A DNA stretch of 64,000 bases from assembly GCF_900104535.1 (NCBI RefSeq), contig NZ_LT629710.1, forward strand, positions 310,001 to 374,000, read 5' to 3'. Position 1 is the first letter of the stretch. Every line of letters begins with the position of its first letter. Below the pieces are notes generated by a model. It ran no database searches. It saw only the letters and a list, made by a program, of their open reading frames with translations, and was not told the DNA's origin. Source of the stretch: Nakamurella panacisegetis (GTDB lineage: Bacteria; Actinomycetota; Actinomycetes; Mycobacteriales; Nakamurellaceae). Shown here piece by piece: positions 8,290-17,599 of this stretch. The position numbers and the translations under genes are program-made.

Positions 8290-9828
8290 TCACGACATGC
8301 CGCCGACCGACGTGGCCACCACCTCCGGGACGAATCGACGGGTGAACACGCGATCACCGGTGACCAAGGTTCCCCTGGCGCCGATGATCAGCAGGCACTG
8401 CATGTCGATGCTCGCCGGGTCGAGGGCGCCGAGAGTGGTGGTCTGCACCGACTCGTCCGGCCGGCCGACGGACCGGCCGATGATCACCACGGTGTTCGCC
8501 GATCGATGTTCCAGCAGCACGGTTTTCGCTTGGGCAACCTGGGTCGGCCGGGATCGTGACCCCGGGTTGTAGATGGCCAGGACCAGGTCGGACTCGGACA
8601 CCTTGCGCAGCCGGTCGGCGATGACGTCCCACGGCTTGAGCCGATCCGACAGCGACATGACGGCGTAGTCGCCACCCAGCGGGGCGCCCGCGGCCGCGGC
8701 GACCGCTTGCGCGGCGGTCAGGCCGGGCAGCACGGTGATCTTGACCGGCGCGTATCGCTCGTCCTCCGCTGCCTCGAACACGGCTGACGCCATGCCGAAC
8801 ACACCGGCGTCCCCGCCGGACACGACGGCCACCTTCTCGCCGGCCAGAGCCAGGTCGAGCGCGAATCGCGCCCGGTCAACCTCCACCGTGTTGCCGGAAG
8901 CGTGACGCTGCAATCCGTCTCGTTGCGGAACCCGGTCGACATATGGGCCGTAGCCGACGATGTGGTCGACTGCGGCCAGAGCGGCGGTGACCTCGGGGGT
9001 GATCCACCTGTCCGGTCCCGGACCGAGCCCGACGACCATCAGTTCGGTCGGGTCCGGGGCCGGGGCGGCCACCGACGACGAGCCGGCGTCGCCGGACATG
9101 GCACCGACCTGCCGGTCGGCGCCGGGCACCAGGATGATCGAGAAGTACGGCACCGTCGACGGATCCACGTCGGCCACCCGGACCAGCGCCTGGCCGGGGG
9201 TCGACGCGCGCTCCACGTACAGGGCCGCGTCGAGCCGGCCGGCTTGCGAGAGCGCTTCCCGCACCTCGGGAAAGGTGCGGCCCAGCTTCATGATCGCCGC
9301 GGCCTGGGTGTCGGCCAGACGGCGGGCCAGCTCGGGCACCGGGAGCGTTCCGGGGAGGATCGTCAGCACGTCCTCGTGGCGGACCAGGGGTCGACCGGCG
9401 GCCGCCGCGGCGGCCGACACGGAGGTCACGCCGGGCACCACCTCGGTGACGAACTCCCCGGCCAACCGGTCGTGCAGGTACATGTACGACCCGTAGAACA
9501 GCGGGTCCCCCTCGCACAGCACGACCACGGTGCGCCCGGCACGCAGGTGCACGGCCAGCCGTTCCGCGGACTCGTCGTAGAAGTCGGCCATCGCCCCCTG
9601 GTAGCCGCCCGGATGGGACGACCGTTGGGTGGTCACCGGGTACACCAGCGGCTCTTCCCGCACGCCGGCCGGCAGCAGCTCGGCCGCGATGGACCGGGCG
9701 ATGGACCGGCCGTGGGTACCGGAGTGATAGGCGATGACATCGGCCGCCTCGATCAACCGGGCCGCCTTGCGGGTGATCAACTCCGGATCGCCGGGGCCCA
9801 GCCCGACTCCGTACAGTCGGCCCGTCAT
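8290..9828 (-). CDS. cobIJ: Fused precorrin-2 C20- / precorrin-3B C17-methyltransferase
   Basis: This 512-aa protein fuses two SAM-dependent tetrapyrrole methylases. CobI (residues 1 to about 245) starts GRLYGVGLGPGDPELITRKA and holds CEGDPLFYGSYMYL. CobJ (about 265-512) starts LMVVGLGPGPDRWITPE and has VVSGGDAGVFGMA and AIYNPGSRSRP. The enzymes act at the precorrin-2 and precorrin-3B steps, the second with ring contraction. The same fusion is known in mycobacteria. ATG 9828 overlaps the cobH stop as ATGA, placing it last in cobG-cobH-cobIJ. Confidence 0.96.
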   Translation of the reverse strand: MTGRLYGVGLGPGDPELITRKAARLIEAADVIAYHSGTHGRSIARSIAAELLPAGVREEPLVYPVTTQRSSHPGGYQGAMADFYDESAERLAVHLRAGRTVVVLCEGDPLFYGSYMYLHDRLAGEFVTEVVPGVTSVSAAAAAAGRPLVRHEDVLTILPGTLPVPELARRLADTQAAAIMKLGRTFPEVREALSQAGRLDAALYVERASTPGQALVRVADVDPSTVPYFSIILVPGADRQVGAMSGDAGSSSVAAPAPDPTELMVVGLGPGPDRWITPEVTAALAAVDHIVGYGPYVDRVPQRDGLQRHASGNTVEVDRARFALDLALAGEKVAVVSGGDAGVFGMASAVFEAAEDERYAPVKITVLPGLTAAQAVAAAAGAPLGGDYAVMSLSDRLKPWDVIADRLRKVSESDLVLAIYNPGSRSRPTQVAQAKTVLLEHRSANTVVIIGRSVGRPDESVQTTTLGALDPASIDMQCLLIIGARGTLVTGDRVFTRRFVPEVVATSVGGMS

Positions 9829-10484
9829 TCGCGGTCCTGGGCCAGGGCGTTGAGGGCGGACGCGGCCAGCGCCGAGCCGCCGCGGCGACCGCGGACGATG
9901 ACCGCGGGGATGCCTGCTTCGTGTTGCAAGAGCGCCTCTTTCGATTCCCGGGCCCCGATGAACCCGACCGGCATTCCGACGATGGCCGCCGGGCGCGGCC
10001 CCCCGTCGTCGATGAGCTCCAGCAGGTGGAACAGAGCCGTCGGCGCATTGCCGATGGCGACCACCGCACCTTCCAGCCGCGGCCCCCACAAGGAGACCGC
10101 GGCCGCGGACCGGGTGGTCCCCCAGCGGGCGGCCAGTTCGGGCACCCGGGGATCCCGGAGCAGGCAGATGACGTCGTTGTCGGCGGGTAGCCGGGCCCGC
10201 GTCACGCCGGACGCGACCATGTGCGCGTCGGTGAAGATCGGCGCGCCGCCCTCCAGCGCCGTGCGCGCGGCCGGGACGAGGCCGGGATGTACCCAGAGGT
10301 CACGGATCAGGTCGATCTGCCCGGTGGCGTGCACCATGCGGACCGCGAGCTTCTCGGCCGACGAGGGCAGCCCCGACAGGTCCGTCTCGGACCGGATGGT
10401 GGCGAACGACCGCCGGTAGATCTCGAGCCCGTCGGTGACGTAGTCGTAGCGTCTTCTCGGTGCGGCGATGAGGTTGTCGGTCAC
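9825..10484 (-). CDS. cobH: Precorrin-8X methylmutase
   Basis: CobH moves a methyl group from C11 to C12, turning precorrin-8X into hydrogenobyrinate. The 219-aa protein shows the family signature around the active-site histidine, RMVHATG with His52. It also has APIFTDAHMVASGV and VGFIGARESKEAL near the C-terminus. The start is GTG 10484, overlapping the cobG stop as GTGA, and the 3' end overlaps cobIJ as ATGA. The tight coupling suggests equal expression of the three proteins. Confidence 0.96.
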   Translation of the reverse strand: MTDNLIAAPRRRYDYVTDGLEIYRRSFATIRSETDLSGLPSSAEKLAVRMVHATGQIDLIRDLWVHPGLVPAARTALEGGAPIFTDAHMVASGVTRARLPADNDVICLLRDPRVPELAARWGTTRSAAAVSLWGPRLEGAVVAIGNAPTALFHLLELIDDGGPRPAAIVGMPVGFIGARESKEALLQHEAGIPAVIVRGRRGGSALAASALNALAQDRE

Positions 10485-11704
10485 GAACCATTCCTTGCGC
10501 GAGCGACGACCTGCGCCAGATGGGCGGCGTCGCAGTTGATGTCGGGCCGACCGGACGGGCCGGAGACGGTGAACCCGGACGGGCCGGCCAGCACCTGGAT
10601 GTGCTCGCCGCTGGGCGCCCCGCAGCGGCGCGCGCAGGCGACGACGTGCACGCCCGGGGTTGATGCCGAGCAGCCCGTTCCGGCCAGCAGCGCCGCGACC
10701 GGCCGGGTGGCGGCCGCGGCCTTGACGCAGCCGGGAGCCCCGGCGCAGGCGGAGATGTTCCGCCACGGAGATTCCGGATCCAGGATGAGACCCGCCGCCG
10801 CCGGTTGGGCGGCGTCCTCGCGCAGGTCGGGCAGCAGGAGCCCGCGCCACGGCGTGACGACCAGCATGCCCGATCCGCTCCGCGTCGCCGCCGTGGCCAC
10901 CGCGTCCACCTGATCCGCGGTCAGAGTGGCCAGCGGGACGCCCAGGGACAACAGGCCCTGTCCGTCGACCTGGGTGAGCCGGCCGAAGTCGAGTGGGCCG
11001 CCGAGCGGGAGCATCGGGTCGCCGGCATCGGGAATCAGCGGCGCCCCGTCGAGTTCGCGCACGTGCCACGCCGCCCCGCGGCGGGCCAGGAACCGGCGGG
11101 CCAGGACGAGCAGCTCACCGGCGGCCCGGTGCAGCGGGATCGGAGCACCGACCGCGCCGGCCGCGCTGAGCCGCACGTACTCGGCGTCGACGGCCAGCAC
11201 GCCGAGGTCGTGGGCCAGCGGGAGCACGTCACCGCGGCCGTCGTCGAGGGCGAAAAGGAACCGGCCCGGCAGGGCGGCGAGTTCGGAGGACGCGCACAGG
11301 CGTGCGTCGAGTTCGGCCAGCAGTGGCCGCAGATCCGCCCGGCCGCCGACGCGACCGGTGAGCGGGGAACAGACGATGTTGCGGACCAGTTCGTGACGAG
11401 CCGACGGCAGCAGACCGGCGGCCGCGATCCGGTCGACCATCTCTGCCGGGACGTCGCCTTCGGCGTCGACCGGGACGCTGCGCAGTTGCAGGTTGCCGCG
11501 GGAGGTCAACCGGACCTGCCCGTCACCGAATTCGGTCGCGACCGCGGCGACCTCGGTCAGAGCGGCCGCGCTGATCACGCCGCCCGGGATGCGCAGTCGA
11601 ACCAGAGCCCCGTCGGCCGCCTGATGCGGACGCAGGAGCCCGGGGCAGCGATCCGGCTGCGTCCGGGGGGCAGCCCAGGGGGACGATGCACTCACAGCAC
11701 CCAT
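10481..11704 (-). CDS. cobG: Precorrin-3B synthase (CobG)
   Basis: CobG uses oxygen to hydroxylate precorrin-3A and form the gamma-lactone of precorrin-3B; it is a hallmark of the aerobic pathway. The protein resembles sulfite/nitrite reductases, with a ferredoxin-like half domain containing GQVRLTSRGNLQLRSV. The [4Fe-4S] cysteines are seen as CAGAPGC near residue 320 and CARRC near residue 356. At 407 aa it has a typical length. ATG 11704 is chosen because the recognisable domain begins soon after it; ATG 11725 is an in-frame alternative. No SD is obvious for either. Confidence 0.9.
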   Translation of the reverse strand: MGAVSASSPWAAPRTQPDRCPGLLRPHQAADGALVRLRIPGGVISAAALTEVAAVATEFGDGQVRLTSRGNLQLRSVPVDAEGDVPAEMVDRIAAAGLLPSARHELVRNIVCSPLTGRVGGRADLRPLLAELDARLCASSELAALPGRFLFALDDGRGDVLPLAHDLGVLAVDAEYVRLSAAGAVGAPIPLHRAAGELLVLARRFLARRGAAWHVRELDGAPLIPDAGDPMLPLGGPLDFGRLTQVDGQGLLSLGVPLATLTADQVDAVATAATRSGSGMLVVTPWRGLLLPDLREDAAQPAAAGLILDPESPWRNISACAGAPGCVKAAAATRPVAALLAGTGCSASTPGVHVVACARRCGAPSGEHIQVLAGPSGFTVSGPSGRPDINCDAAHLAQVVARARNGS

Positions 11705-11745
11705 GGTGGCATGCCGGACCGACATCACCGGCCCCGGAGGAAAGC

Positions 11746-11797
11746 ACTCGGGCCGTCTCCGGCACCGTCCGAGGACGATGACGGGGACGGCCCGAGT
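11746..11797 (-). terminator. Hairpin terminator after rpf
   Basis: ACTCGGGCCGTCTCC (11746-11760) pairs with GGGGACGGCCCGAGT (11783-11797) with one wobble. It starts 14 bp past the rpf stop, read on the minus strand, and lies upstream of cobG, so it may insulate cobG from rpf. Confidence 0.7.
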
Positions 11798-11810
11798 ACC
11801 CGGATCCGGA

Positions 11811-12683
<873 letters not shown>

Positions 12684-12694
12684 TCATGACGGTT

Positions 12695-12855
12695 CCGGCT
12701 TGACCCCAAGGATGTGGGTGAACATCCGAACTGCGGTGGGTCCCCCGCCGCTGTCCAAGCCTTTCTGCGTGTGAGGGTTTCGCGGACCATTCGGACAGCG
12801 CTCGGCGCGGCGGCCCACGAAGTTGCTTGGAGGCGATCAACTTTCGACCGCTGAT
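12695..12855 (-). promoter_or_regulatory. Probable c-di-AMP (ydaO-yuaA) riboswitch before rpf
   Basis: Read on the minus strand, the rpf leader contains GTTGATCGCC, then GGACAGCGGCGGGGGACCCA, then CTTGGGGTCAAGCCGG. This order and the GGGGGACCCA and TTGGGGT blocks match what I recall of actinobacterial ydaO-type leaders, which commonly precede rpf genes and turn expression off at high c-di-AMP. About 115 nt separate it from the ATG at 12578. The stretch 12856-13087 upstream of it holds no gene that I can see and presumably carries the rpf promoter. Confidence 0.75.
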
Positions 12856-13087
12856 GAGAACCATACGACCGGTCCCTGAGTGCCGGCCGTCGAGAATCGG
12901 CCATTTCCCATGATCACAGCACGATAACGAGACAATCACGGAGAAGCCTCAGGGCCATTTGTGCAGTTCGGGCCGAATTTGATCTCGCAATATGTCTTGT
13001 GGCCTGAATCACAGGGAATTTTCTCCAAGACCGGGCTCCGCGCCGACTCCAGCCGGCGGGTGCCGGAGCGCTGTCGGTCCCCCTGAC

Positions 13088-13093
13088 TACCGT
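13088..13093 (+). promoter_or_regulatory. -10 hexamer TACCGT, leaderless kwaA
   Basis: TACCGT is followed by 7 nt and GTG 13101, leaving no room for an SD. The same hexamer and spacing occur before the MFS gene at 43918. Confidence 0.5.
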
Positions 13094-13100
13094 CCTGTTC

Positions 13101-13646
13101 GTGCGAAACGCAGCGTTCCGGCCGTCGTTGGCCGTCCGGGTCATCATGCTGTCGGCCGCCTACGCGCCGTTGCTGGTCCTGCTGGCCGTGCTCGACTCGT
13201 TCCACGTGCCGTGGTTGCGATGGCTGTTCGCCGGGGTCGCGGTCGCGGGCGTCCTGGGGACCCTGCTGTTCCTCACCCGAGCCGTTCCCCGGCGCAATGC
13301 GGTTCCCGAGACGATCCACACGGCCAAGCCCCGGGAGGGCGAGGCGCTGAAGTTCTTCGCGTCGTACGTGGTGCCGTTCTTCGTCACCACCAGCGCCGCC
13401 GCGCCGGCCCGCTGGGGACTGCTGATCTATCTGGTGTTGATCGCCCTGCTGTACCTGCAGGGCGACATGTACTTCTCCAACCCGGTGCTCGCCGCGCTCG
13501 GGTTTCGGATCTTCGAACTCGGGCGGGCCGATCGGGGCTTCCTGCTGGTGATCAGCCGCGCCTGGTACCTGGCTCCGGACGAGACGATCCTGCTCGTGCC
13601 GCTCGGCGGCTACATCTACGTGCAACCGAAGGAGCACCGGCCGTGA
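13101..13646 (+). CDS. kwaA: Putative Kiwa membrane protein KwaA
   Basis: This 181-aa protein has four predicted membrane segments (about residues 12-33, 40-62, 85-102 and 104-122). It then has the stretch GDMYFSNPVLAALGFRIFEL, which resembles the NPxL...GY/F segment I recall at the end of the last helix of KwaA. KwaA is the small inner-membrane subunit of Kiwa, thought to sense phage attack at the membrane and recruit KwaB. The assignment rests on length, helix count and above all on the KwaB-like gene that overlaps it as GTGA. On its own it would be called a hypothetical membrane protein. The start GTG 13101 follows a leaderless-type -10. Confidence 0.75.
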   Translation: MRNAAFRPSLAVRVIMLSAAYAPLLVLLAVLDSFHVPWLRWLFAGVAVAGVLGTLLFLTRAVPRRNAVPETIHTAKPREGEALKFFASYVVPFFVTTSAAAPARWGLLIYLVLIALLYLQGDMYFSNPVLAALGFRIFELGRADRGFLLVISRAWYLAPDETILLVPLGGYIYVQPKEHRP

Positions 13647-14659
13647 CCACTGCCACCCCTGCCCCCGCCCAGCCGACCGAGGCCGACCTGCGCGGCCGCG
13701 TGGCCGCGCTCGCTGATCCGGACGCCTTGACGGTCACCCTGCTGCTGATCAACGGCCATCGCACCGACTCGCCCACCGTGTACGACGTGCCGATCAGCAC
13801 CGACCTGGCCGACGCGCTGCTCAACCAGGTGGCCGAGACCGCCTCCGCCGCGGCCGACGCCGAGCTCCGCCCTATGCAACCCGGTCACACCCCGGCGGCC
13901 CACGAGTGGGTGCACGGGACGGTCGACGACGGCCCGCTGGTCGACGTGGAGCCGATGGTGCTCGCCGCGACCCACCTGCAGTACGACCGCTCCACCGACT
14001 TCGGTCGGCGGAGCCTGCTGGCCCTGCGGGTGCGTCGTCGGGACGGGCAGGATCTGGGGCGTCTCTACCAGGGCTTCTCGCCCGAGAAGGCGCTGGCCCA
14101 GCACACGAAGATCATGGCCGTCTGGACCGGCGAGCGGTTCGCCTCGCTCGACGCCCAGCCGCTGGTGATCGACCGGAGCCTGCGCCTGTTCGTCTTCGGT
14201 GGCGAGACGAGCACCGTGGTCCTGATGAAGAGCAACAGCGCCTACGAATCGCTGTTCGGTGCCCTGCCCGATCTGAGGGCCCGGGCGGCCTCCACCTATG
14301 CCGCGACCCTGGGCCGGCTCGACATCGTCGGCGCCGAGGCCCTGCAGGCCGCGTGCGAGAGCGACATCAACATGATGCGCAAGCTGCTGTCCATCCAGCA
14401 CAAGATGGACCAGCCGGGCTACCCGGAGGCGCTGGACATGCCGAGCGTCCTGAGTTTCCTGGAACGCAACGAGCACATCGACGTCCCGATCGACCGGTCC
14501 GGGAATGCCCCGGCCCTGGTGTTCAGCCCGCAGCCGCAGCACCGCTGGGCCCTGCTCAAGCTGCTCGACGACGACTTCCTGCGCTCGGACCTGACCAACA
14601 TCAACTACGAGGCGAACTCCAAGATCGAGGTGGTGCGCAACCGGGGGGACCTCAGCTGA
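13643..14659 (+). CDS. kwaB: DUF4868 protein, putative Kiwa effector KwaB
   Basis: This 338-aa cytoplasmic protein has DUF4868 hallmarks. The clearest is the C-terminal block LLKLLDDDFLRSDLTNINYE followed by SKIEVV, the most conserved part of KwaB. Mid-protein FVFGGETSTVVLMKSNSAYESLF fits the family's substrate-like barrel edge. KwaB is the DNA-binding partner in Kiwa that stops phage DNA replication and late transcription once KwaA signals infection. GTG 13643 overlaps the kwaA stop, and GGAG lies 8 nt upstream. The last 8 bp overlap the convergent GH1 gene. No other defence genes or integrase are nearby. Confidence 0.82.
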   Translation: MTTATPAPAQPTEADLRGRVAALADPDALTVTLLLINGHRTDSPTVYDVPISTDLADALLNQVAETASAAADAELRPMQPGHTPAAHEWVHGTVDDGPLVDVEPMVLAATHLQYDRSTDFGRRSLLALRVRRRDGQDLGRLYQGFSPEKALAQHTKIMAVWTGERFASLDAQPLVIDRSLRLFVFGGETSTVVLMKSNSAYESLFGALPDLRARAASTYAATLGRLDIVGAEALQAACESDINMMRKLLSIQHKMDQPGYPEALDMPSVLSFLERNEHIDVPIDRSGNAPALVFSPQPQHRWALLKLLDDDFLRSDLTNINYEANSKIEVVRNRGDLS

Positions 14660-15827
14660 GCGGGAGGGTTCCGGTCCGGGCCACGCGCCCCAGCCAGGCG
14701 GCGCTGGGCTTCGGGGTGCGGACGAACGTCTTGCGGTCGACGGCGATGAGGCCGAAGGTGGGCCGGTAGCCGGACGCCCACTCGAAGTTGTCCAGGGCGC
14801 TCCAGTGCAGATAGCCGAGCACGTCCACCCCGTCTGTCATGGCGTCGTGCAAGCCGGCCAACGCACCGGCGGTGTAGGCGATCCGTCGCTCGTCGTCGTC
14901 GGTAGCGATGCCGTTCTCGGTCACCATCACCGGCACCCCGCCGGTCACGGCCCAGGCATTGCGCACTCCGATACCCAGGGCGGGTGGATAGAACTCCCAT
15001 CCGGTGAGCGTCCTCTCGACATCCGTCCGGACCGGACGTGGCCCGTCGGGTCCGATGATGGTCCGCGTGTAGGCCTGCACGCCGACGAAGTCGTCGCCGC
15101 GCGCGGCCTCCAGATAGAAGTCCTCCCGGGGATGCCCATAGGTCAGGGCGATGTCCTCACACCCCGGTTCGGCCTGGAACGCCTGGGTCGCCACCGTCCA
15201 GCCGCTCCGGATGGCCGGCACCGTTGACAGCACCTTGCGGGCGATGCCATGCGCGGCCACGAGTGTCTCGGCGACCAAAGGGTCGGGGGCGGGCAGGCCA
15301 TGGGCGACCAGATTCGCCGCATTCTCGCCGCCGGCGAGCATAGCCGCGATGTTCGGCTCGTTGATGGTGCAGACCCATTCGACGCCGTCGGACACGACGT
15401 CCAGGGCTTTCTCGACGTACCGGCCGAAGGCCTGAGCCGCCTCCGGATGCCGCCACATCCCGCGATCCCGCATCCACCGCGGAACGGTGAAATGCAGCAT
15501 GGTGACCACCGGCGTGAGCCCGAACTCGTGACAGGCCGCGACCATCCGCCGGTAGTGGTCGATCTCGGCCAGCGAGAAGAATCCCGGTTCCGGCTCGATC
15601 CGGGCCCATTCCAGGCTGAAGCGGTAGGAATTGAAACCCAGCCTGGCCAGGATCGCCATTTCCTCGCGGTACCGGTGATAGCTGTCGCAGGCGTCGCCAC
15701 TCGGCTCGGCGATCGCACTCCCGGGGGCGTGTTCCAGCACCCACCAGTCGCTGTTGACGTTGTTCCCCTCGACCTGGTGGGCCGCGGTGGCCGCCCCCCA
15801 CAGGAACTCCTCCGGAAACTGCGGCAT
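14652..15827 (-). CDS. Glycoside hydrolase family 1 (beta-glycosidase)
   Basis: This retaining beta-glycosidase, probably a cytoplasmic beta-glucosidase, has 391 aa and no signal peptide. The fold starts with FPEEFLWGAATAAHQVEGNN. The catalytic acid/base is in INEPN (about Glu157) and the nucleophile in VTENG (about Glu303). DNFEWASGYRPTFGLIAVD marks the C-terminal +1 site region. It is somewhat shorter than typical GH1 enzymes (about 450 aa). ATG 15827 is chosen because GGAAGGA lies 8 nt upstream; GTG 15857 is an in-frame alternative. It lies last behind the ABC importer genes and probably cleaves the imported glycoside. Confidence 0.92.
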   Translation of the reverse strand: MPQFPEEFLWGAATAAHQVEGNNVNSDWWVLEHAPGSAIAEPSGDACDSYHRYREEMAILARLGFNSYRFSLEWARIEPEPGFFSLAEIDHYRRMVAACHEFGLTPVVTMLHFTVPRWMRDRGMWRHPEAAQAFGRYVEKALDVVSDGVEWVCTINEPNIAAMLAGGENAANLVAHGLPAPDPLVAETLVAAHGIARKVLSTVPAIRSGWTVATQAFQAEPGCEDIALTYGHPREDFYLEAARGDDFVGVQAYTRTIIGPDGPRPVRTDVERTLTGWEFYPPALGIGVRNAWAVTGGVPVMVTENGIATDDDERRIAYTAGALAGLHDAMTDGVDVLGYLHWSALDNFEWASGYRPTFGLIAVDRKTFVRTPKPSAAWLGRVARTGTLPLS

Positions 15828-15925
15828 GGGTTCAGTCCTTCCGTTCGTCTTGCTCACTGGATCCCTCTACTCGACCTGGCCCGTCACCTCCGCCCGCCGG
15901 GGCGGCCTGAGACCGGCCCCGCCGA

Positions 15926-17599
15926 TCAGTGCGGCGCGACCCGCTCCAGGGCCCGGGTCGGACGGGGAACGGCGTTCAGCAGGGTGATCGTGTAGTCGTC
16001 CTTCGGGTGCTGGAGCACCTCGGCGGTCTGACCCGATTCGACGACGGATCCCTTGTTCAGCACCAGGATCCGGTCGGTCACCACACGCGCCGACAGCAGG
16101 TCGTGCGTGATGTAGAGCATGCTGACGCCCCATCTCACCCGGAGGTCCTCCAGCAGGGCCAGCACGCCGGCCCGCAGCGAGACGTCCAGCATCGAGACGG
16201 GTTCGTCGGCGATGATCACCTGCGGGTTGCAGGCCAACGCCCGCGCGATGACCACCCGCTGCCGTTGGCCGCCGGAGAGCTGGTGGGGCAGTTTCGCCGC
16301 GAACTGTTCGACCGGCGTCAGCCCGACGGTGTCCAGCAATTCCAGCACCCGCGCCCGAACGGCTCCGCCGGTCAGACCCGACATGTTCTTCACCGGCCGG
16401 GTCAGGATGTACTCGACCGTGTGCAGCGGATTGAGGGCCGCGTACGGATCCTGGAACACCATCTGGACCTGGGAGTGCAACTCGCGCAGGCGTTTCCGGT
16501 TCAGTCGGTCGACGGTCAGCCGTCCGAAGCGGATGGTCCCCGAGGTCGGGACCTCGACGCCGGTGATCAGCTTGGCGATGGTGCTCTTGCCGCTGCCACT
16601 GGCGCCGACCAGCGCCATCGACTCCCCCGGCTCCAGGGTGAACGACACGTCGTCGACCGCGGTGACCGCCGCCTCCCCGCGCCGCGGCGGTGGAAATACC
16701 TTTCTCAGATGCTCGACGACGAACGCGTCGTGCGCACCCTGCACCCGACCCGAGACGTCCGCCGGGGAGGCCGCGGTTGCCGTCCGCCGGGCCAGCCCAG
16801 GCAGCTCCACGGTCTCCGCGCGCGGATCGCCGTAGTGACTGAGCAGCATCCGGGTGTACTCGTGCCGCGGATTGCGCAGGATCTCCGGGGCGCTGTTGTC
16901 CTCGACGATCACGCCGTCCTTCATGACCATGACCCGCTCGGTGGCCTCCAGCACCACTCCGAGGTCGTGGCTGATCAAGATGGCGGTGAAGTTCTCCTGC
17001 TTCTGCAGCGTCGTGATGGTGTCCATGACGGCGTGCTGGACCAGCACGTCGAGTGCGGTGGTCGGCTCGTCGAAGACCATCAGCTTCGGCTCCAGCGACA
17101 GGGCCAGTGCGATCGACACCCGTTGCCGCATACCGCCGGACAGTTCACCCGGGTAGCGATCCAGGACCGATGCCGGCAGTTCGACCTTCCCCAGCAGTTC
17201 CACCGCCCGGGCCTTGCGGGCGCCCTTGGCCACATGGGAGTGGGCGGCGAAGATGTCGCCGAAATGGTGCCCGACGGTACGGACCGGGTTCAGGGCGTTC
17301 ATGCCCGACTGCAGCACCATGGCGAATCCGCCGTGCCGCATGGTCCGCAGTTCCTCGTCACCGATACCCGCGACGTCCCGGCCGTCGAAATCGATCCGGC
17401 CCCCGACGATGTGGGCCGGCGGCTTCGAAAGCCGGGTCAGGGCAAACCCGAGCGTGGACTTCCCCGAGCCGGACTCACCGACCAGGCCCACGAATTCACC
17501 CTGCTGCAGTTCGAAACTGACGTCGTCGACGGCGAGCACCGGCTGAGCCCCGCGCGGGTCGTACCGCACCGAGAGGTTCTCCACGCTGAGCAGGCTCAT
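15926..17599 (-). CDS. Fused double ABC ATPase of an oligopeptide/oligosaccharide importer
   Basis: This 557-aa protein joins two DppD/OppD- and DppF/OppF-type nucleotide-binding domains. The first has Walker A GESGSGKST near residues 38-46, signature LSGGMRQR and Walker B MVFDEPTTALD. The second begins at about residue 300, with Walker A GASGSGKST, signature LSGGQRQR and VIIADEPVSMLD. Fused forms energise family-5 importers in place of two separate ATPases. ATG 17599 follows AAGGAG and overlaps the permease stop. The linked GH1 enzyme suggests sugar oligomers as cargo rather than peptides. Confidence 0.93.
   Translation of the reverse strand: MSLLSVENLSVRYDPRGAQPVLAVDDVSFELQQGEFVGLVGESGSGKSTLGFALTRLSKPPAHIVGGRIDFDGRDVAGIGDEELRTMRHGGFAMVLQSGMNALNPVRTVGHHFGDIFAAHSHVAKGARKARAVELLGKVELPASVLDRYPGELSGGMRQRVSIALALSLEPKLMVFDEPTTALDVLVQHAVMDTITTLQKQENFTAILISHDLGVVLEATERVMVMKDGVIVEDNSAPEILRNPRHEYTRMLLSHYGDPRAETVELPGLARRTATAASPADVSGRVQGAHDAFVVEHLRKVFPPPRRGEAAVTAVDDVSFTLEPGESMALVGASGSGKSTIAKLITGVEVPTSGTIRFGRLTVDRLNRKRLRELHSQVQMVFQDPYAALNPLHTVEYILTRPVKNMSGLTGGAVRARVLELLDTVGLTPVEQFAAKLPHQLSGGQRQRVVIARALACNPQVIIADEPVSMLDVSLRAGVLALLEDLRVRWGVSMLYITHDLLSARVVTDRILVLNKGSVVESGQTAEVLQHPKDDYTITLLNAVPRPTRALERVAPH

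Noticed and set aside
13616-14542. 308-aa open frame antisense to kwaB
   Set aside because: Composition is typical of a high-GC antisense shadow and no known domain or SD is present.
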